The notes: generated by a model not told the origin, from the letters alone. Positions 1 to 10,877 are shown, numbered from the stretch's first letter. The stretch is DNA of 64,000 bases from Dasyornis broadbenti (GCA_013397935.1 VZRN01005622.1:3519329-3583328), one strand, 5' to 3'. Numbers and translations are program-made.

Positions 1-620
1 AATGAGATGCCTATGAAAAAACATTCCTCTCTAACAGCATCCAGGGTCTCATAACAGGCTTTTGTATTAGCTTTATATTGTATTAATCTTTAAAATATGG
101 AATTACCTTCTGAAATTTATGGTTGTTAATTTATACAAATGTAGCATGTTATATATTTGAAACTGTGTTAGAAGGCAAGAACAGGATTGATGTTGTCTAC
201 TTTCTTTCTTGAAGTGTACATTCTACTTTTCTGTGAATGTGCTATAACCAAAAATATTTTTGGAAAGGTATGTTTGCTCTCTGCTTTTAAAAAAGTAATA
301 TTTGGGCAAGGTTTGCATTTTAGGGTCATGTTCTCTATGTATGTGCTGTACTTGCGCCTCCTGGATTTGTGCTTACAACCTGAGAAAATTCTCAATTGTA
401 TTGAGAGGGCTGCATTAAAAAAAAAAAATTCCTTAATTCGCACTCTAAGCCTGAAAAAATAAGTTTCTACCAACAGCTTCTACCAATGGTTAAAGTCCAA
501 GTAGGTTCAGACCTCTATTTACACATATAGTCATTTTTAGATAAATTATGACATTTTAGAACTTTTTTTTGTTGAACTACTGGGCACTGACTATTTTTAA
601 TCTTTTTTTTTTTTTGTTAG
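1..620. other. AT-rich non-coding sequence upstream of candidate exon
   Basis: No gene is supported here. The stretch is AT-rich unique sequence with short A and T runs. A weak second exon-like segment can be drawn at 215-267 (preceded by a pyrimidine-rich stretch ending in AG and followed by GTATGT), but its acceptor is ordinary and it was not accepted. The last 20 bases form a long T run ending in GTTAG, which is a good 3' splice site for the candidate exon that starts at 621. If the exon is real, this is intron. Confidence 0.5.
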
Positions 621-673
621 ATTGAGGTAATAGAAAATATAACCGAAGTGCCAAATTCTCTTAGGAACTCCAG
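621..673 (+). CDS. Candidate 53-nt internal coding exon, gene not identified
   Basis: What is seen: a T-rich tract ending in GTTAG at 620, then 53 nt, then CAG followed by GTGAGTA at 674-680, which is a near-perfect 5' splice site. Only one of three frames is open; it starts on a codon boundary and reads IEVIENITEVPNSLRNS with two bases left over, so the exon would be phase 0 at its start and phase 2 at its end. The peptide is polar, acidic and basic residues are mixed, and it lacks the F/L/S/C bias seen in most chance translations in this window. What is weak: 17 open codons in one of three frames is not significant by itself, and I do not recognise the protein. If spliced to the next strong acceptor (AG at 2106-2107) the frame would stop after two codons, so that splice would make a terminal exon, or it is not used. 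It could be a chance pair of splice signals. Confidence 0.3.
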
Positions 674-2087
674 GTGAGTATTTTCTTGCCTAAGGGAGCA
701 TTTTGCCTCAAAACTGAAACAACCTTTTAATAGGCCTTAGACTTTGTACTTATCCTTGGCATACGTGACTTCTCCATCAGAATTCTCAGCTCAGGAGCTT
801 AAAAATTTAAGGGGGCCCTAGGAGTCATTATGTCACCTTAACTGAGTAAATTTTAGAATTAGAAAATAAACCAGTTGCTGACATGAATTAGGATCTCAGG
901 TGCCATGCAGCGCATGATTTTTGTTGCAAGACTTAAGAATCCTGCCAAAAATGGACAGGGAAAAGTAAAATCTCTCTTCAATAGCTGTTGGCTTAAATCT
1001 TCTGACTCCTCTGAAGTTTACTGTGTTGTAGCGCCTTCCTTGCTTTAATAACTCTCTGTCAAGATCTGAAATAGGGGCTGTGTTTTGGGGCTGGGACGCT
1101 AACGTAGGCAGAGTAAGGGAAGGGCGTTGGAGAGGTATTTCTGCAAGCCTGCTAGTACTATAATCCTATTGCTGAAGAAAAAAAAAAAAAGAGGGGAAAG
1201 AAGGACATTTTTCCTACAGCAGGTGCACAAAATAAAGCAGCCAGGAGCAGGAGTAGTTTTTGCCATCATATATAGTTTTAACCACTGTTTCACCTCTCTA
1301 AATCTGCAAGCATAAACCTTTCCAAGAAAATGTGTGTATATACAAACACTCACACACAGACTCTCTTAAAATAGGTAAATTATCTTTACAGTTACAACAA
1401 AATGTCGTTGCTGTGATCATATAACAAGCAGATTTTGAACCCCAACCATCTTGCAAAGCAGAAAATTTAATTAGGGCCAAACTCCTCTAAAAGGGAAGAT
1501 AACCTGTTGTGGGAACATCTCAGGGCTGTGTGTGATTTTAATGGGTGCATTATTTTAAACTTGGCCTTCACCATCTGCTCCACCCTCTCCACAATCAGTA
1601 AAGAACATAATGCACAGCTGTATCATAAAATGAAAGATAAAAGTGATTTCAATGGGTTTATGTTCCTTATTCAATATAGTTTTAATCGGTTATGATTTTT
1701 TTCGTACAAATTGTGGGAGGACATGAAGATTGCTGTACCTTGAATGCTTTTCTTTAGTCTTAAGACAAATTTAAATTGAGTCATATTTGTTGGGTAAATT
1801 CAGGTCTGTTGGCAAAATAAGGGAGTTTTTTATATGGAAAACAAAAAAAAGTAGTAAAACAAAAAGACTGTGCTACAGAAATGACTGAAGAATTCAAGTT
1901 CTGTGAATACAACAGGAGAAATGAGGAACATAACTGTGGTCTGTGGGAGCTAAATTCTGTTAAAGCGCTTTAACAGTGCTGTGTCTATTGCTTCTGGTAC
2001 AGATTATCCATGGGACTTGATGTAGGGAAAAGTAATTCCTGATAAATGTCAGCTCTGCCTTGTTCTGGTGGGCTTTTGATTTATTTT
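674..2087. other. Non-coding, probable intron or intergenic
   Basis: No gene is supported. Features seen are a 13-base A run at 1178-1190 and an alternating stretch at 1331-1358 in which TGTGTGTATA is followed by CACACACA, so it could fold back on itself. Several short open frames exist on both strands, but they overlap each other and carry simple-sequence translation, so they are chance frames. Confidence 0.5.
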
Positions 2088-2107
2088 ATTTTTTTTTTCC
2101 CTTTCAG
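2088..2107 (+). other. Strong 3' splice-site-like pyrimidine tract
   Basis: A run of T followed by CCCTTTCAG makes a textbook acceptor. A donor-like CAG/GTAAGA follows at 2148-2156, giving a possible 43-nt exon (2108-2150) that is open in its first frame. That frame does not agree with the 621-673 candidate, and the sequence is already part of the CAGGT-rich repeat, which creates CAG/GT by chance many times. It is recorded as a signal, not as an exon. Confidence 0.25.
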
Positions 2108-2111
2108 AAAT

Positions 2112-2330
2112 TAAGTAAGTCAGGTCCAGATCAGTCAGGTCCATGTTCAGGTAAGACCAGGTTTTCCAGGTCCAGGTTTAGGTCTGCCCTGTGTCCAGGT
2201 CAGGTCAAGTGAAGTCAGGTCTGTGTCTGGGTCTGTCAGGTCCAGCTCTGTTCTTGTCGAGTCCAGGTCCAAGTCTCTCCCTGTGTCTGGGTCAGGTCAA
2301 GTGGAGTCAGATTCAGCTCCAGGCTGCCAA
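2112..2330 (+). repeat. Degenerate CAGGT-rich minisatellite
   Basis: The stretch is built from imperfect 15-16 base units around GTCAGGTCCAG, with insertions of GTCTGTGTCTGG-type sequence. About a dozen copies of CAGGT occur in roughly 200 bases. A higher-order repeat is visible: the 32 bases at 2189-2220 recur at 2281-2312 with four mismatches, a period of 92. It translates into a simple S/G/Q/L-rich chance frame (2191-2376), which is not a gene. The repeats hold overlapping AGGTCA half-sites at 2197-2207 and an AGGTCA at 2294-2299, so a receptor-binding or splice-signal side effect is possible but unproven. Confidence 0.8.
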
Positions 2331-2653
2331 GCCACACCATCATCCCCAGTGCCAGCTGGTCAGGGAGAGAAGATAAGCTGCTAAACAACTATAGGCTGAG
2401 ATGAGGCAAGTTACTGAAATAAGCACTAAGTTTATTTATGCACCAGCAAAGAGAAAAGGAAGATTTTATTCTCCACTTCCCATCAGCAAGCAATGGGCAG
2501 AGACTTCCTTGGAAGCAGGGCTGCAGAAGGAAAATATTTTACATAAGAAATGTCCTCTCTTCCTCTTCCTCTTGCTCATTTTGGTACCTGAGCTGCCATC
2601 CTATGGTATGGAATATCCCTTTGCTTTTCTCTTGGTGGAAAGGATCAATGTAG

Positions 2654-3436
2654 TTACTTCAGTCCCCTGGACCATCTGGAGCTTGTGAAAGGTACTGTCT
2701 TCATCATTTCATTGGAGATTATGCTACAAGTCCTTAATAGATCATTAATAGAGATGTAAATTAGGCATTCCTCACCCATGGAATGCTCTGAGGGCTGTGC
2801 CCAGAGTGGCACCAACATGTTTGGCATTGAAGTCTGACAGTTTGTGTCTGAGCTTTCGGGGTAAATGTGTGCTGGGAATGTAAATATGAAAAGGTGAAGA
2901 AATTCTCTTTTGAAGGAAAAAAGTGAATGCATTTGTTTGGGAACCTGTCTCTTTGTAAACATCCACACAGTCAGTCTGTGTGCACATGAGCTCAGGGAAT
3001 CACAAATATTTCTCCAATGAGCTGAGTTTCTCGCTTGCGAAAGCGCTGCAGATTTGAGTTGTAGGAACATATGGCCGTTGTTTGCACAAAGGTTCAAGAA
3101 TATGAAAAGATTAGGTCTGAAGTCAGAACAGTGATTGTTTACTTTGAAAAGAAAAAAAGTATGGAAATAGGAGATATAACCTGTATAATTCCAACTGCTC
3201 ACCTCTGCTTTAATATAGACTTGAGTTTTGGACAGAAGCATGAGTACTGAATGTATATAAAGGTATTTTACTTGCTTCAAAGAAACTACTCTAGGGTGGG
3301 TTTGTTGGGGATAGTTTGGTTGGTTGGTTGGGTCTTTTAAATACTCCAGTGCTTGGTCAACATACTGGACATAAAATAACTCCCCCCTTTTTTTTTTTAA
3401 AGACACTTTTATGAAATACACACATAGTAAAATCAC
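2654..3436 (-). other. 260-codon open frame, probably not a gene
   Basis: This is the longest frame in the window, more than 100 codons longer than any other. It is rich in F, L, S, H and C. Its N-terminal part is a translation of a poly-T run (LKKKRG) and of a GGTT microsatellite (TNQPNYPQQ), which argues against a real protein. There is no recognisable domain, no convincing signal peptide and no repeated motif; hydrophobic patches such as LFIFLNLC are too short and scattered for a clear membrane protein. No splice or promoter signal clearly belongs to it. A single exon of a fast-evolving or newly arisen gene cannot be excluded, but chance plus local base composition is the simpler reading. 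Confidence 0.15.
3317..3332. repeat. Short (GGTT)n microsatellite
   Basis: Three to four GGTT units lie in a G/T-rich stretch. It sits inside the 260-codon minus-strand frame and supplies its NQPNYPQQ-like segment, which is why that part should not be read as protein. Confidence 0.8.
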
Positions 3437-5540
3437 AAGATTATTTCATCTGACTTGATAGGGCCATGGATGATTCAAGGATAATGCATATATTTACTTC
3501 ATGGAAGTGGTTTATTTGTATTTGAATTGATTTGATTGTCTGTTTAATTATCTCTAGGTTTTAAAGTTCTGATTAATTTTTCCCTCTTATATAAAAGCAT
3601 CCAAATAAGCAGTTAAAAACTGAACATCAGTAGAATCTCCTGTGAGCTGCATTAACAAATACTTGTCACAAATCTGACTCCACAGTCAAAGGGGGGGAAA
3701 TAGCATCATGGATGGATTTACAGGATACCAATAATAGCCTTTTATATAAGAACATCCCCAGAGACAAGTCTTTTATATACTCTCAGAGGTGCATAAATCA
3801 CTGACAAATCTGTCTGGCAAGCTTGTTTAGTAATTTGATTTATTAACCAAACCAATTTAACAGTTTATAGACTTGTTCATTCTAACTTGTTAGAGACATT
3901 GTCTATTTTTAAAAGACGACTAAATATGTGCATATGCCACTAAATTATAACTAAGGATATCATCAGTTTACACTGCTCCTGTTCCCTCACACTTTATGTA
4001 GTATGCTAAAAATGGTAATTGTGTGCTATAGCACCTTCTCTGGGCATTTTGTTTTGGATATGATTCTTAAAGAACAACTCAGAGATTATGACAGTCTTAG
4101 AAAAATGTCTTTATTTCCAAGCAAGAAGAGGTTATTCTTTAAGGGTTACATTATTGTTGTTGCATTCTTCCTATGAGATGTCTTTATGCTTTCTGACGTG
4201 TAGAACAAACAGGTTAGTACTGCCACTTGCAGGTGGACGTATGTGGTCCTCTCTATCATGTAGCCTTTTTCCATGTTAATAAATTATCCCAATTTGATGA
4301 AAATTGCCTCTCTGCACTTAGGCTGGCATGGAAAACCCTTGCCACCTCTTTTCTGAAAGGGAGGTATCCTGCCTTTTTAAATGCAGCATTAGTAGTCATG
4401 TCCACCAACAGAATGCTTCTATCTAAATGAGATTTTATTAACCAAGAGGGAGGAAAAAGTGCTCTCAGGACAGACTGAGACTCCAGCTGTTGGAGGAGGG
4501 AAAAGGTGAGGAAAACTGAGCTCCAGAAGTGCTCTGCCTACAGAGAAGCAGGACCTTAGCAGGGTCTGTCAGCTGCACTTTTTTCTAGGATAGGTGATTG
4601 TAGGCATTGTAACTGAATGAATGCACATTAACATTTTTATTACCCTTGTTTGCAGCCCCCATAATTAGGAAGGCAGGTGGAGAAAAGGGCACAAGTCTAT
4701 CAGCACATACTTACACTTAAGGCTTGAAGTTTGTCTGTGTAAACTAAGCATGCAAATAGGAATCCTTGCTCTCAAATTATCAGTCTCCGAGTGTGCTTTC
4801 CTATGGTCGTTACTCAGAATGCTCTTTCAAAATATGAGATAATGTGCTGGGCTGTTTTCTTACCCTGTTAAAATGCATAGATCTTAATTACTGTTTGCCT
4901 TTTATATTATATTCAATGCATTAGTACTCCAGGTAGAAATGTTTATTAATATCTTTATTACTGGAGAATTGTTAGCCTGGCAGGCTGAGGCCTTCCCTAG
5001 ACAAAAATATCTTGATGATGCAGAGAATTCAGTAACATTGATTATAAAGATAAAAATGACACAGGAGAAACAAGAAATTAAAAATCAGAAGAATAAAAAT
5101 ATTCTGCAGCCTGTTTTATGGATCGGGTGAAGAGATTTGCATGATCATTGATACGGTTTGCAATTGTGGTCCCTTTGTTATTGTTTTCCATGGTGTAACT
5201 GAGTACATGACCATAAAGGTAAAGTTGACCTTAGTGGACTTTGTTTCACAGCCTGCTGTTTACCCTTAATGAAGGAGTTGTTAGTGCAGAACTTGGACAA
5301 AATGTGTAATGTTTTGTGGCCTCACAAGAACTGAGTGGCAAGCTGTAAGAGAGAGGGTAAATTAACACCAGATTTACATCTAACAAATCTTCTCTAAATT
5401 AATCATACACGTTAATTAATAGATGGCAAAGTATATCTATTCTCTTTAATGAATAAGAAAAATGCCTTATAATATCATGCACTCAGGATAATAAGGAAGA
5501 CAGTGATGTTAACAGAAGGCTTTTTCCTCTGCCATGAATT
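3437..5540. other. Unique non-coding sequence
   Basis: No gene or mobile element is recognised. The sequence at about 3760-3990 is unique and non-repetitive. A perfect octamer ATGCAAAT lies at 4750-4757. The open frames at 4088-4279, 4227-4430 and 4939-5130 are short and composition-driven. Confidence 0.5.
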
Positions 5541-5559
5541 TGGGAAATCCTCTCCCTAT

Positions 5560-5760
5560 TTTGCCACCCACTCTCTAGAAGTGCTGTGACTGTGGCTGGC
5601 AGAAGGAAAAGCAAACACTGCCGAGCCAGCTACTCGCAGCTGTATCTGTGCCTCAGCTGTGCCCATCCATCTGCAGTTGTTGCCATCTGCCAAATGCTTT
5701 AGTTGGGGAGCATCTGGAAGGCGACTCATTTTAAAGAGAATCTGCTGCACAGCAAAGAAA
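5560..5760. promoter_or_regulatory. Candidate enhancer: six E-boxes in 80 bases
   Basis: CANNTG sites occur at 5637-5642 (CAGCTG), 5654-5659 (CAGCTG), 5668-5673 (CATCTG), 5674-5679 (CAGTTG), 5684-5689 (CATCTG) and 5711-5716 (CATCTG). The block is unique and GC-richer than its surroundings. CAGCTG and CATCTG are the forms preferred by tissue-specific bHLH factors (myogenic and neurogenic families), so an enhancer is a reasonable inference. The minus-strand frame at 5556-5750 crosses it but shows no protein features. Conservation was not tested. Confidence 0.3.
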
Positions 5761-7317
5761 TTATTTCCTCCTCTTTCTTTTTAATCTTACTTGTTTCTCT
5801 TTCCTTTCTCATGGCTTGTGTGTGTGGCAGGAGTTGAACACCAGTAACGTACCGAGAAACAGTGTGTTCACTCTAGCAACCCACAGAAAAGGGAGACTAA
5901 TCAGAGCATGTGTGATGAGGGCAGCACAGTGACATGCTCCTGTCTTACACATTTTAACCTATGAGTGGATTCCTTGTAGGAATGTTGTCTTATATTAAGT
6001 TCTACAAGAGAGGATGGGTCTATTTGTGTGCACTTCCTTATATTTCTGAAGAATTTCCAGGTAATGACTTGTCTTTATAGATTTGACTTCTAGGGCCTTA
6101 GTTTTAATAATCTGGCTCTTCTGTTTTGTTTTCTGTTCCAAAAATAGAGACACAGGCAAATATTTTTTGGTCTTGTCACCTCTTACAGTTGTGTACACAG
6201 TAATGCAGAAGGAACTTACTACAAATAAACAAGAATGTTCATTGCTTCATAAGTTTGTGTAAAAAGCCCAAAAAAGTCATGCGTAAACTGAAGTAGAGTT
6301 GGTAACCTGAGAATTCTTTGCAAGGAATTATAATCCAGCTGCCTTTTCTTGCTTATGTTGCTATTGTTTGTATCCATGCTGGAATTTTGAAATTACATTT
6401 TTCTGGCTGTTTTTGGTGCTGTTGTCTTGGAGGTTTTTTTTTTTTAATTTTTGATAAATTGAGAAGAAATTGAAATTGGGATTCCTGGCTTGGGGTGGAT
6501 TTTACCTTGTGCAAGATGTTTTTGACTCTTAATACCAAAACCCTCAGATAACAAAATTATCTGTGCCCACAGAAATTCTGGCATGTTTTTTTAATTTGAT
6601 TTTTTTTTTTTACCCTCAAAATGCTCTTCTTTAAAACTACTGCCTTGCAAATACAAACTAATAAGCAAAAAACCAATTCTCCACTCCCCCAATGCTAATC
6701 TCTTATTGGAATCAAAGTTAGGGTGTAGCAGTGAAATAGGCAAGAGAGCTGTTTAGATTTGTGCAAGCAACAGGAAACAAATGCACTAAAATGGCTGTTT
6801 ACATCTTTGCATCCAGATCTTACCCAGGCTCTGTTTGAGGCAATGCCAGAGTGTCACTTTCGCAAGGCATCTACATTAGCAGCTTTAAGAAGGAGAAAGC
6901 ATTTTTGTCAGAATAAAAGAAAAATATTGGGAATTTCTATCAACTTTATTTTCTGGCTCTGTGGGTTTCCCTCAGTTGGAATCTGCACTATTTTCTTTTT
7001 TAAAAAAAGCTTCTCTAAAATTCTTCTTGCATGTGCATTAGTGTCTTATTTACTGTTGCTTCTGAGCAGGAGGTTGTCATTCCTACTTTCTTTCTTGTTG
7101 TTTTTTTTTTTTCCTTCCCAGTCCTCCAGTCATGTGCTTTGAAAACAAACTTCTCTTTTTCTATTCCCTTTGTGTTGGTACAATAAGCATTTATTTCTGG
7201 CAACTGGTTTTGTAGGACTCTGGTCCTTGGCTGTGAATCTTGGATTCTTACCAATTGTTCCTGTTCTGGGCCTGGTAGCTTTAGCTCATTAATCTAATGT
7301 TCTATAACTTCCTGCTG
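5761..7317. other. Unique non-coding sequence
   Basis: No gene is supported. T and A runs occur at 6427-6437, 6600-6611 and around 7100. The open frame at 6759-7142 (127 codons) ends in a stretch encoded by a pyrimidine-rich tract (F/L/S-rich) and has no recognisable motif, so it is treated as chance. Confidence 0.5.
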
Positions 7318-7700
7318 CTAATCCTGGTTGTTGGGCCCCGTGTTCATTAAGCTTGCTCCTGACTCCCATGTATGACACGGAGTGGGAAATAATCTGCAAT
7401 GACAAGATACATGGGAGCACAGCCTTGCTCCCCGGGCTGCCCTCCTGGCTTCTGCAGGATCCCCTGTGCTCCGAGGACTGATCAGCCGGGGTAAACCTGT
7501 CCTATGCAAATGCTAACACTTGTTGGTGTGAGTAGAATAAGTGCTCCAAACTTGCTTTTCTTTTTATTTTCCCCTTTTGCTGAGCAAAAGCAGTGAGCCA
7601 CTGCCTATCTGTGTGTCAGTATCTGATGGGCCGCCAGCATGAGCCTTGGCCCACGATTAAGTGGAAAAGAGCAGGTCAAGCTGCAGACAGCCTTCTTTTC
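7318..7700. promoter_or_regulatory. Candidate regulatory block with octamer site
   Basis: A GC-richer, repeat-free block in AT-rich surroundings. It has a perfect POU octamer ATGCAAAT at 7504-7511 and GC-rich segments (for example GGGCTGCCCTCCTGG, 7434-7448). No protein motif appears in the minus-strand frame 7318-7509. I infer a possible cis-regulatory element; only cross-species alignment would show it. Confidence 0.25.
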
Positions 7701-9777
7701 TCTACCTAAGATCAAGGCATTTTTGTTGTCCCTATGATTTGAATGCAGAGCGTCTCATGGCTAATGACTCTGAGGCTAACAGCTTAAAAAGGGCAAGAAT
7801 CCCCAAGTGTTTCTCCATCTTTTAAAAGCTGAAATATCAGTCATCTTTCTGAAACACACAAATGCTCCAGGATGCAATTAAGGGTATCATTTTTACTATT
7901 TAAAGTCCTAGAGGGTCTAAATCTTGCCTGCCTGAGTTCATAAACTCACCCTGTCATTGTAATTTCAAAATGAAATTTAAGGAGCTCTAAACTAGACTTT
8001 CATTTTAGTCTTAGCCCCTGGTGTATATTGGAATCTTTCATGGGTGTCTGCCTGTGTGAGAAGGGGAACAGCAACCCTAGCATTTTAGATCTGGAGACAG
8101 TCATGGTGATTGACTGCATAATATTCCTTTTCATGGAGCACTCAGAGCTCCAGCAACTGTGCAAACTAGGAAGCAGCAAGTAGCAGCAAGTTTTCTGTAC
8201 ACCCCCTTTATATTTCACACCTATTTTGTCTGCTTGTCAGGTTGGGTTTTTTACATAAAATGTCATTTCATTATAAAAGCCAGTGAGTACTCCTACTGGC
8301 TGGAATAGGCACCTTCTAAATTTTGAGACTGGTAATGATGTTTAACTTAGTGCCTGCTTGTGTAACCTCAATTTTGTGGTGGTCACTGCTGTAAAAAGGG
8401 AAAACTTCTGCCTGGTGGCTCTGCAGAGGTCGAAGGTTACAGCAACTCCTTGTGGCACCTTTGTTACAGAGACCATTTGCTGACATGAATTCTAGCAGTG
8501 ATTAAAGAGCCAGGCGGCAGCCTTGGTTTGAGAGAGAAAGTGGCAGCATTTGTGTGTGTGTGGATAGGACCTCAGTGAAGATTTCTGAGCTATGCCAGTC
8601 TGTGTTTTTACTGCACAATGAGTGTACCACAAAACTGCTCAGAATATTCTGGCAGAGCCTTTATCTGCACCAAGATGAGCAGCAAGATTACTTCGTATAA
8701 TGCTAAATGATTTTTCTAGGTCCCTTTTAGCCTTATAACTCTTATCCAGAAAGTACTTAGGAAATTAAATCACACAGAATCTCCCTCACCTCTCCCCTGG
8801 GTTTGTGCAATTTTACTTCTCCTGTAAAGGTGAGCTGCAACTCAAGCCATATAACAAATCATCTCAAATGCATCTTTGCACGCTGCTGTTAAAGAACACC
8901 TTACAGGAAAAGCTTGAATTGTGTAGTCAGCTCCATTTGTAGGAAAAACCCTCTTACCCCTCAGTGAAATTCTCATGTCCCTGCCTTAAAATACACTGTA
9001 AATAATGAATACTGTGAGTTTTGTCCAGTTTTCCCCATCCTGGCTACAAAATGCTTGAGGCAAGTTTGTGCTGTAAGCTCAAATCATTAAGGGCTGTAAT
9101 TTTGCCAAAATAAAAATGATGATAATAATAAACTGCCCTAGTGTATAGGGAGCTACCCACATTCTGAGCAGTGTATTAGAAAACAGGGTGTTTGTAGCTG
9201 CAGTTCATAGTGAGCTACATATTTTTATATGTCATTTTTGGCATGAATCCTTGGAATTGTTATAGAGGATAATATGATGTGCACGTTGACATGAATAGGT
9301 ATAACACTTCATCTTAGTGACACCTCATACCTACAAAATTCAGAAGGATTGCTGTACTAGAAGCAGCTGAAAGCAGTCTTTAAAATAACAAATATAATGC
9401 TTTAGTTTACAGAATTCTTCAAGTCTTGTAAGCATGAGTGAAATATTGACATTTTTGAGAAATGAGTTTAAATAACTTCATCTCTATGAGTTACTGTGCA
9501 AGATAGCTCCTTCCTGACTAGAAATAAAAATTAATTAAAAATTCAGCAAATGCCAAAAAGCTTATTTCTTATGCTACAGACACTCAATTTTCATTGAAAG
9601 CAATCTACAAGCTGATCTGCAGGCGTTTTTGTCCATGTTTACACAGGTCAGGAAGAAACAGAACAGGGAATGAAGATGCAAGCTTATACTGTAGCATCGA
9701 GAAGACAATTATTTGCTCTTTGTGTTTGATCATTTGCTATTTTGTTATGCACAATGCATTCCCTAGCTTTGTTAAAC
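7701..9777. other. Unique non-coding sequence
   Basis: No gene is supported. Seen: an imperfect direct repeat of nuclear-receptor half-sites with one-base spacing (AGGTCG-A-AGGTTA, 8427-8439), a short TG repeat at 8551-8562 and an ATGATGATAATAATAA run near 9116-9131. A splice-like pair (acceptor near 8719, donor GTGAGC near 8829) fails because every frame between contains a stop. Confidence 0.5.
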
Positions 9778-9978
9778 ACCTCTTTACCAAGAGAGTGGTC
9801 AGACTTTGGAACAGGCTTCCTGCAGAGGTGGTAGATTGTGGCTTCATCCCTGCCAATATTTAAGAGGATTTGGACAAACACCCTTAATGATGTGCTGTAA
9901 CTTTTGGTCCCCTGATTTGTATCAGATGATCACTGTAGGTCCCTTGCCTCTGAAATATTTTATTCTGTTCTAATCTAT
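9778..9978 (+). mobile_element. CR1 LINE, 3' end of ORF2 plus 3' UTR tail
   Basis: The plus strand encodes RVVRLWNRLPAEVV, the hallmark near the C-terminus of CR1 reverse-transcriptase polyproteins (usual form: W-NRLP-EVV). Beyond an in-frame stop, FKRIWTNTLNDVL still matches the final FKTRLDAVL-type segment. The 3' UTR follows with GATGATCACTGTAGGTCCCTT and a decayed tail (TATTCTGTTCTAATCTAT) in place of the usual ATTCTATG repeats. Only about the last 200 bases remain, as is usual for 5'-truncated CR1 copies. It is dead: stops lie inside the coding end and the tail is degraded. Confidence 0.85.
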
Positions 9979-10623
9979 CAGAGACTGACTGAATGAATAT
10001 CTCTCTTAAAATAATAGCATCCGTAGGTGGCATTCAGCTGAAAAAACAAATCTAGCTTGTTTAACAAGAAAGGTAACTCTGTTGCTTCAAATAGGACCAG
10101 ATTTTGAGCTCATATTTGTGCAAGTTTGTGGGAAGTTCTGCTTGAAGATTATAAACTAATCTCATGAGGTAAAAATTGAGCTGAGAAAGCTCATCTTATT
10201 AAAATAAACCAAAAAGAGCTATTTCCTGCTCATTTATGTGGAAGAGACCTGCCATACACCTCTTACAGGAGCCCTGAAGAGGCTCTTTCCCATCTCCCCA
10301 GCTACTTTTTCAAAATTATTAGCATATCGCATACATTCTAATAAACTATGCATGTTTTTCTTTTCTGCTGCTGATTTGGCACTTTAGTATGTGCTTTGAG
10401 AATAGAACTGATTCAATAGGAAAGCATATTTATTTACCCTGGCCTTTTATCTCTGCTGAAGTGTCTCTGCAAGGCCAGAGGCAGCAATGCAAGGGTCCTG
10501 TTCCCCACAGATGTGCCCTGTCTGCCTGACCACTCCAGCCTACTCATCTGCTCCATGCTTTTCAACGTGGCCCTGAGCTCACAGACCCTTTTCTTGAGAT
10601 CTGTAACAAAGGTGGGCAGAATT
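9979..10623. other. Unique non-coding sequence
   Basis: No gene is supported. The minus frame 10434-10670 crosses the A run at 10624 and is a chance frame. Confidence 0.5.
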
Positions 10624-10877
10624 AAAAAAAAAAAAAATAAGAGCCAAAAAACCAAACAAATAAATAACACACTTCTCCTTTATTTATTTTTTTTTTCTCA
10701 GATAAGATTTGTTCAGGAGCAAACAAGGTTGCTCAGAAGCAGAGAGGTCATTCCAGTTTCAGCAGTTTTTAAACTGAGATAATTAGTGGTTCATAACCCT
10801 ATTTTTGTTTTGTTCAAGAAAAAAATAATGAAAATTAGGACTGCTTTTAGCTGACCAGGCTAAACAATGAGGTGTAA
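10624..10877 (+). repeat. Tandem duplication, copy 1
   Basis: A 254-base unit starting at a 14-base A run and ending in GAGGTGTAA. The next unit after the single N repeats it in the same order and orientation with only a handful of differences, mostly in the poly-T stretch (10683-10699) and at a few single bases. The unit contains no gene or mobile-element feature; it does carry TTTCAG/ATAAG-type simple sequence. Confidence 0.9.

Noticed and set aside
215..267. Exon-like segment with pyrimidine-rich acceptor and GTATGT donor, open in one frame
   Set aside because: The acceptor is ordinary, the donor is weaker than consensus and the peptide is F/C/L-rich; it matches the level of chance splice pairs found elsewhere.
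2108..2150. 43-nt exon between a strong acceptor and CAG/GTAAGA
   Set aside because: It lies in the CAGGT minisatellite, which makes donor-like sites by repetition, and its open frame does not fit the 621-673 candidate.
2772..2987. 71-codon minus frame inside the 260-codon frame
   Set aside because: Shadow in another frame, with no independent support.
6759..7142. 127-codon plus-strand frame
   Set aside because: The C-terminal half is translated pyrimidine tract, there is no motif, and its length is close to the chance maximum for 64 kb.
8720..8828. Possible exon between an acceptor near 8719 and donor GTGAGC near 8829
   Set aside because: All three frames contain a stop before the donor.
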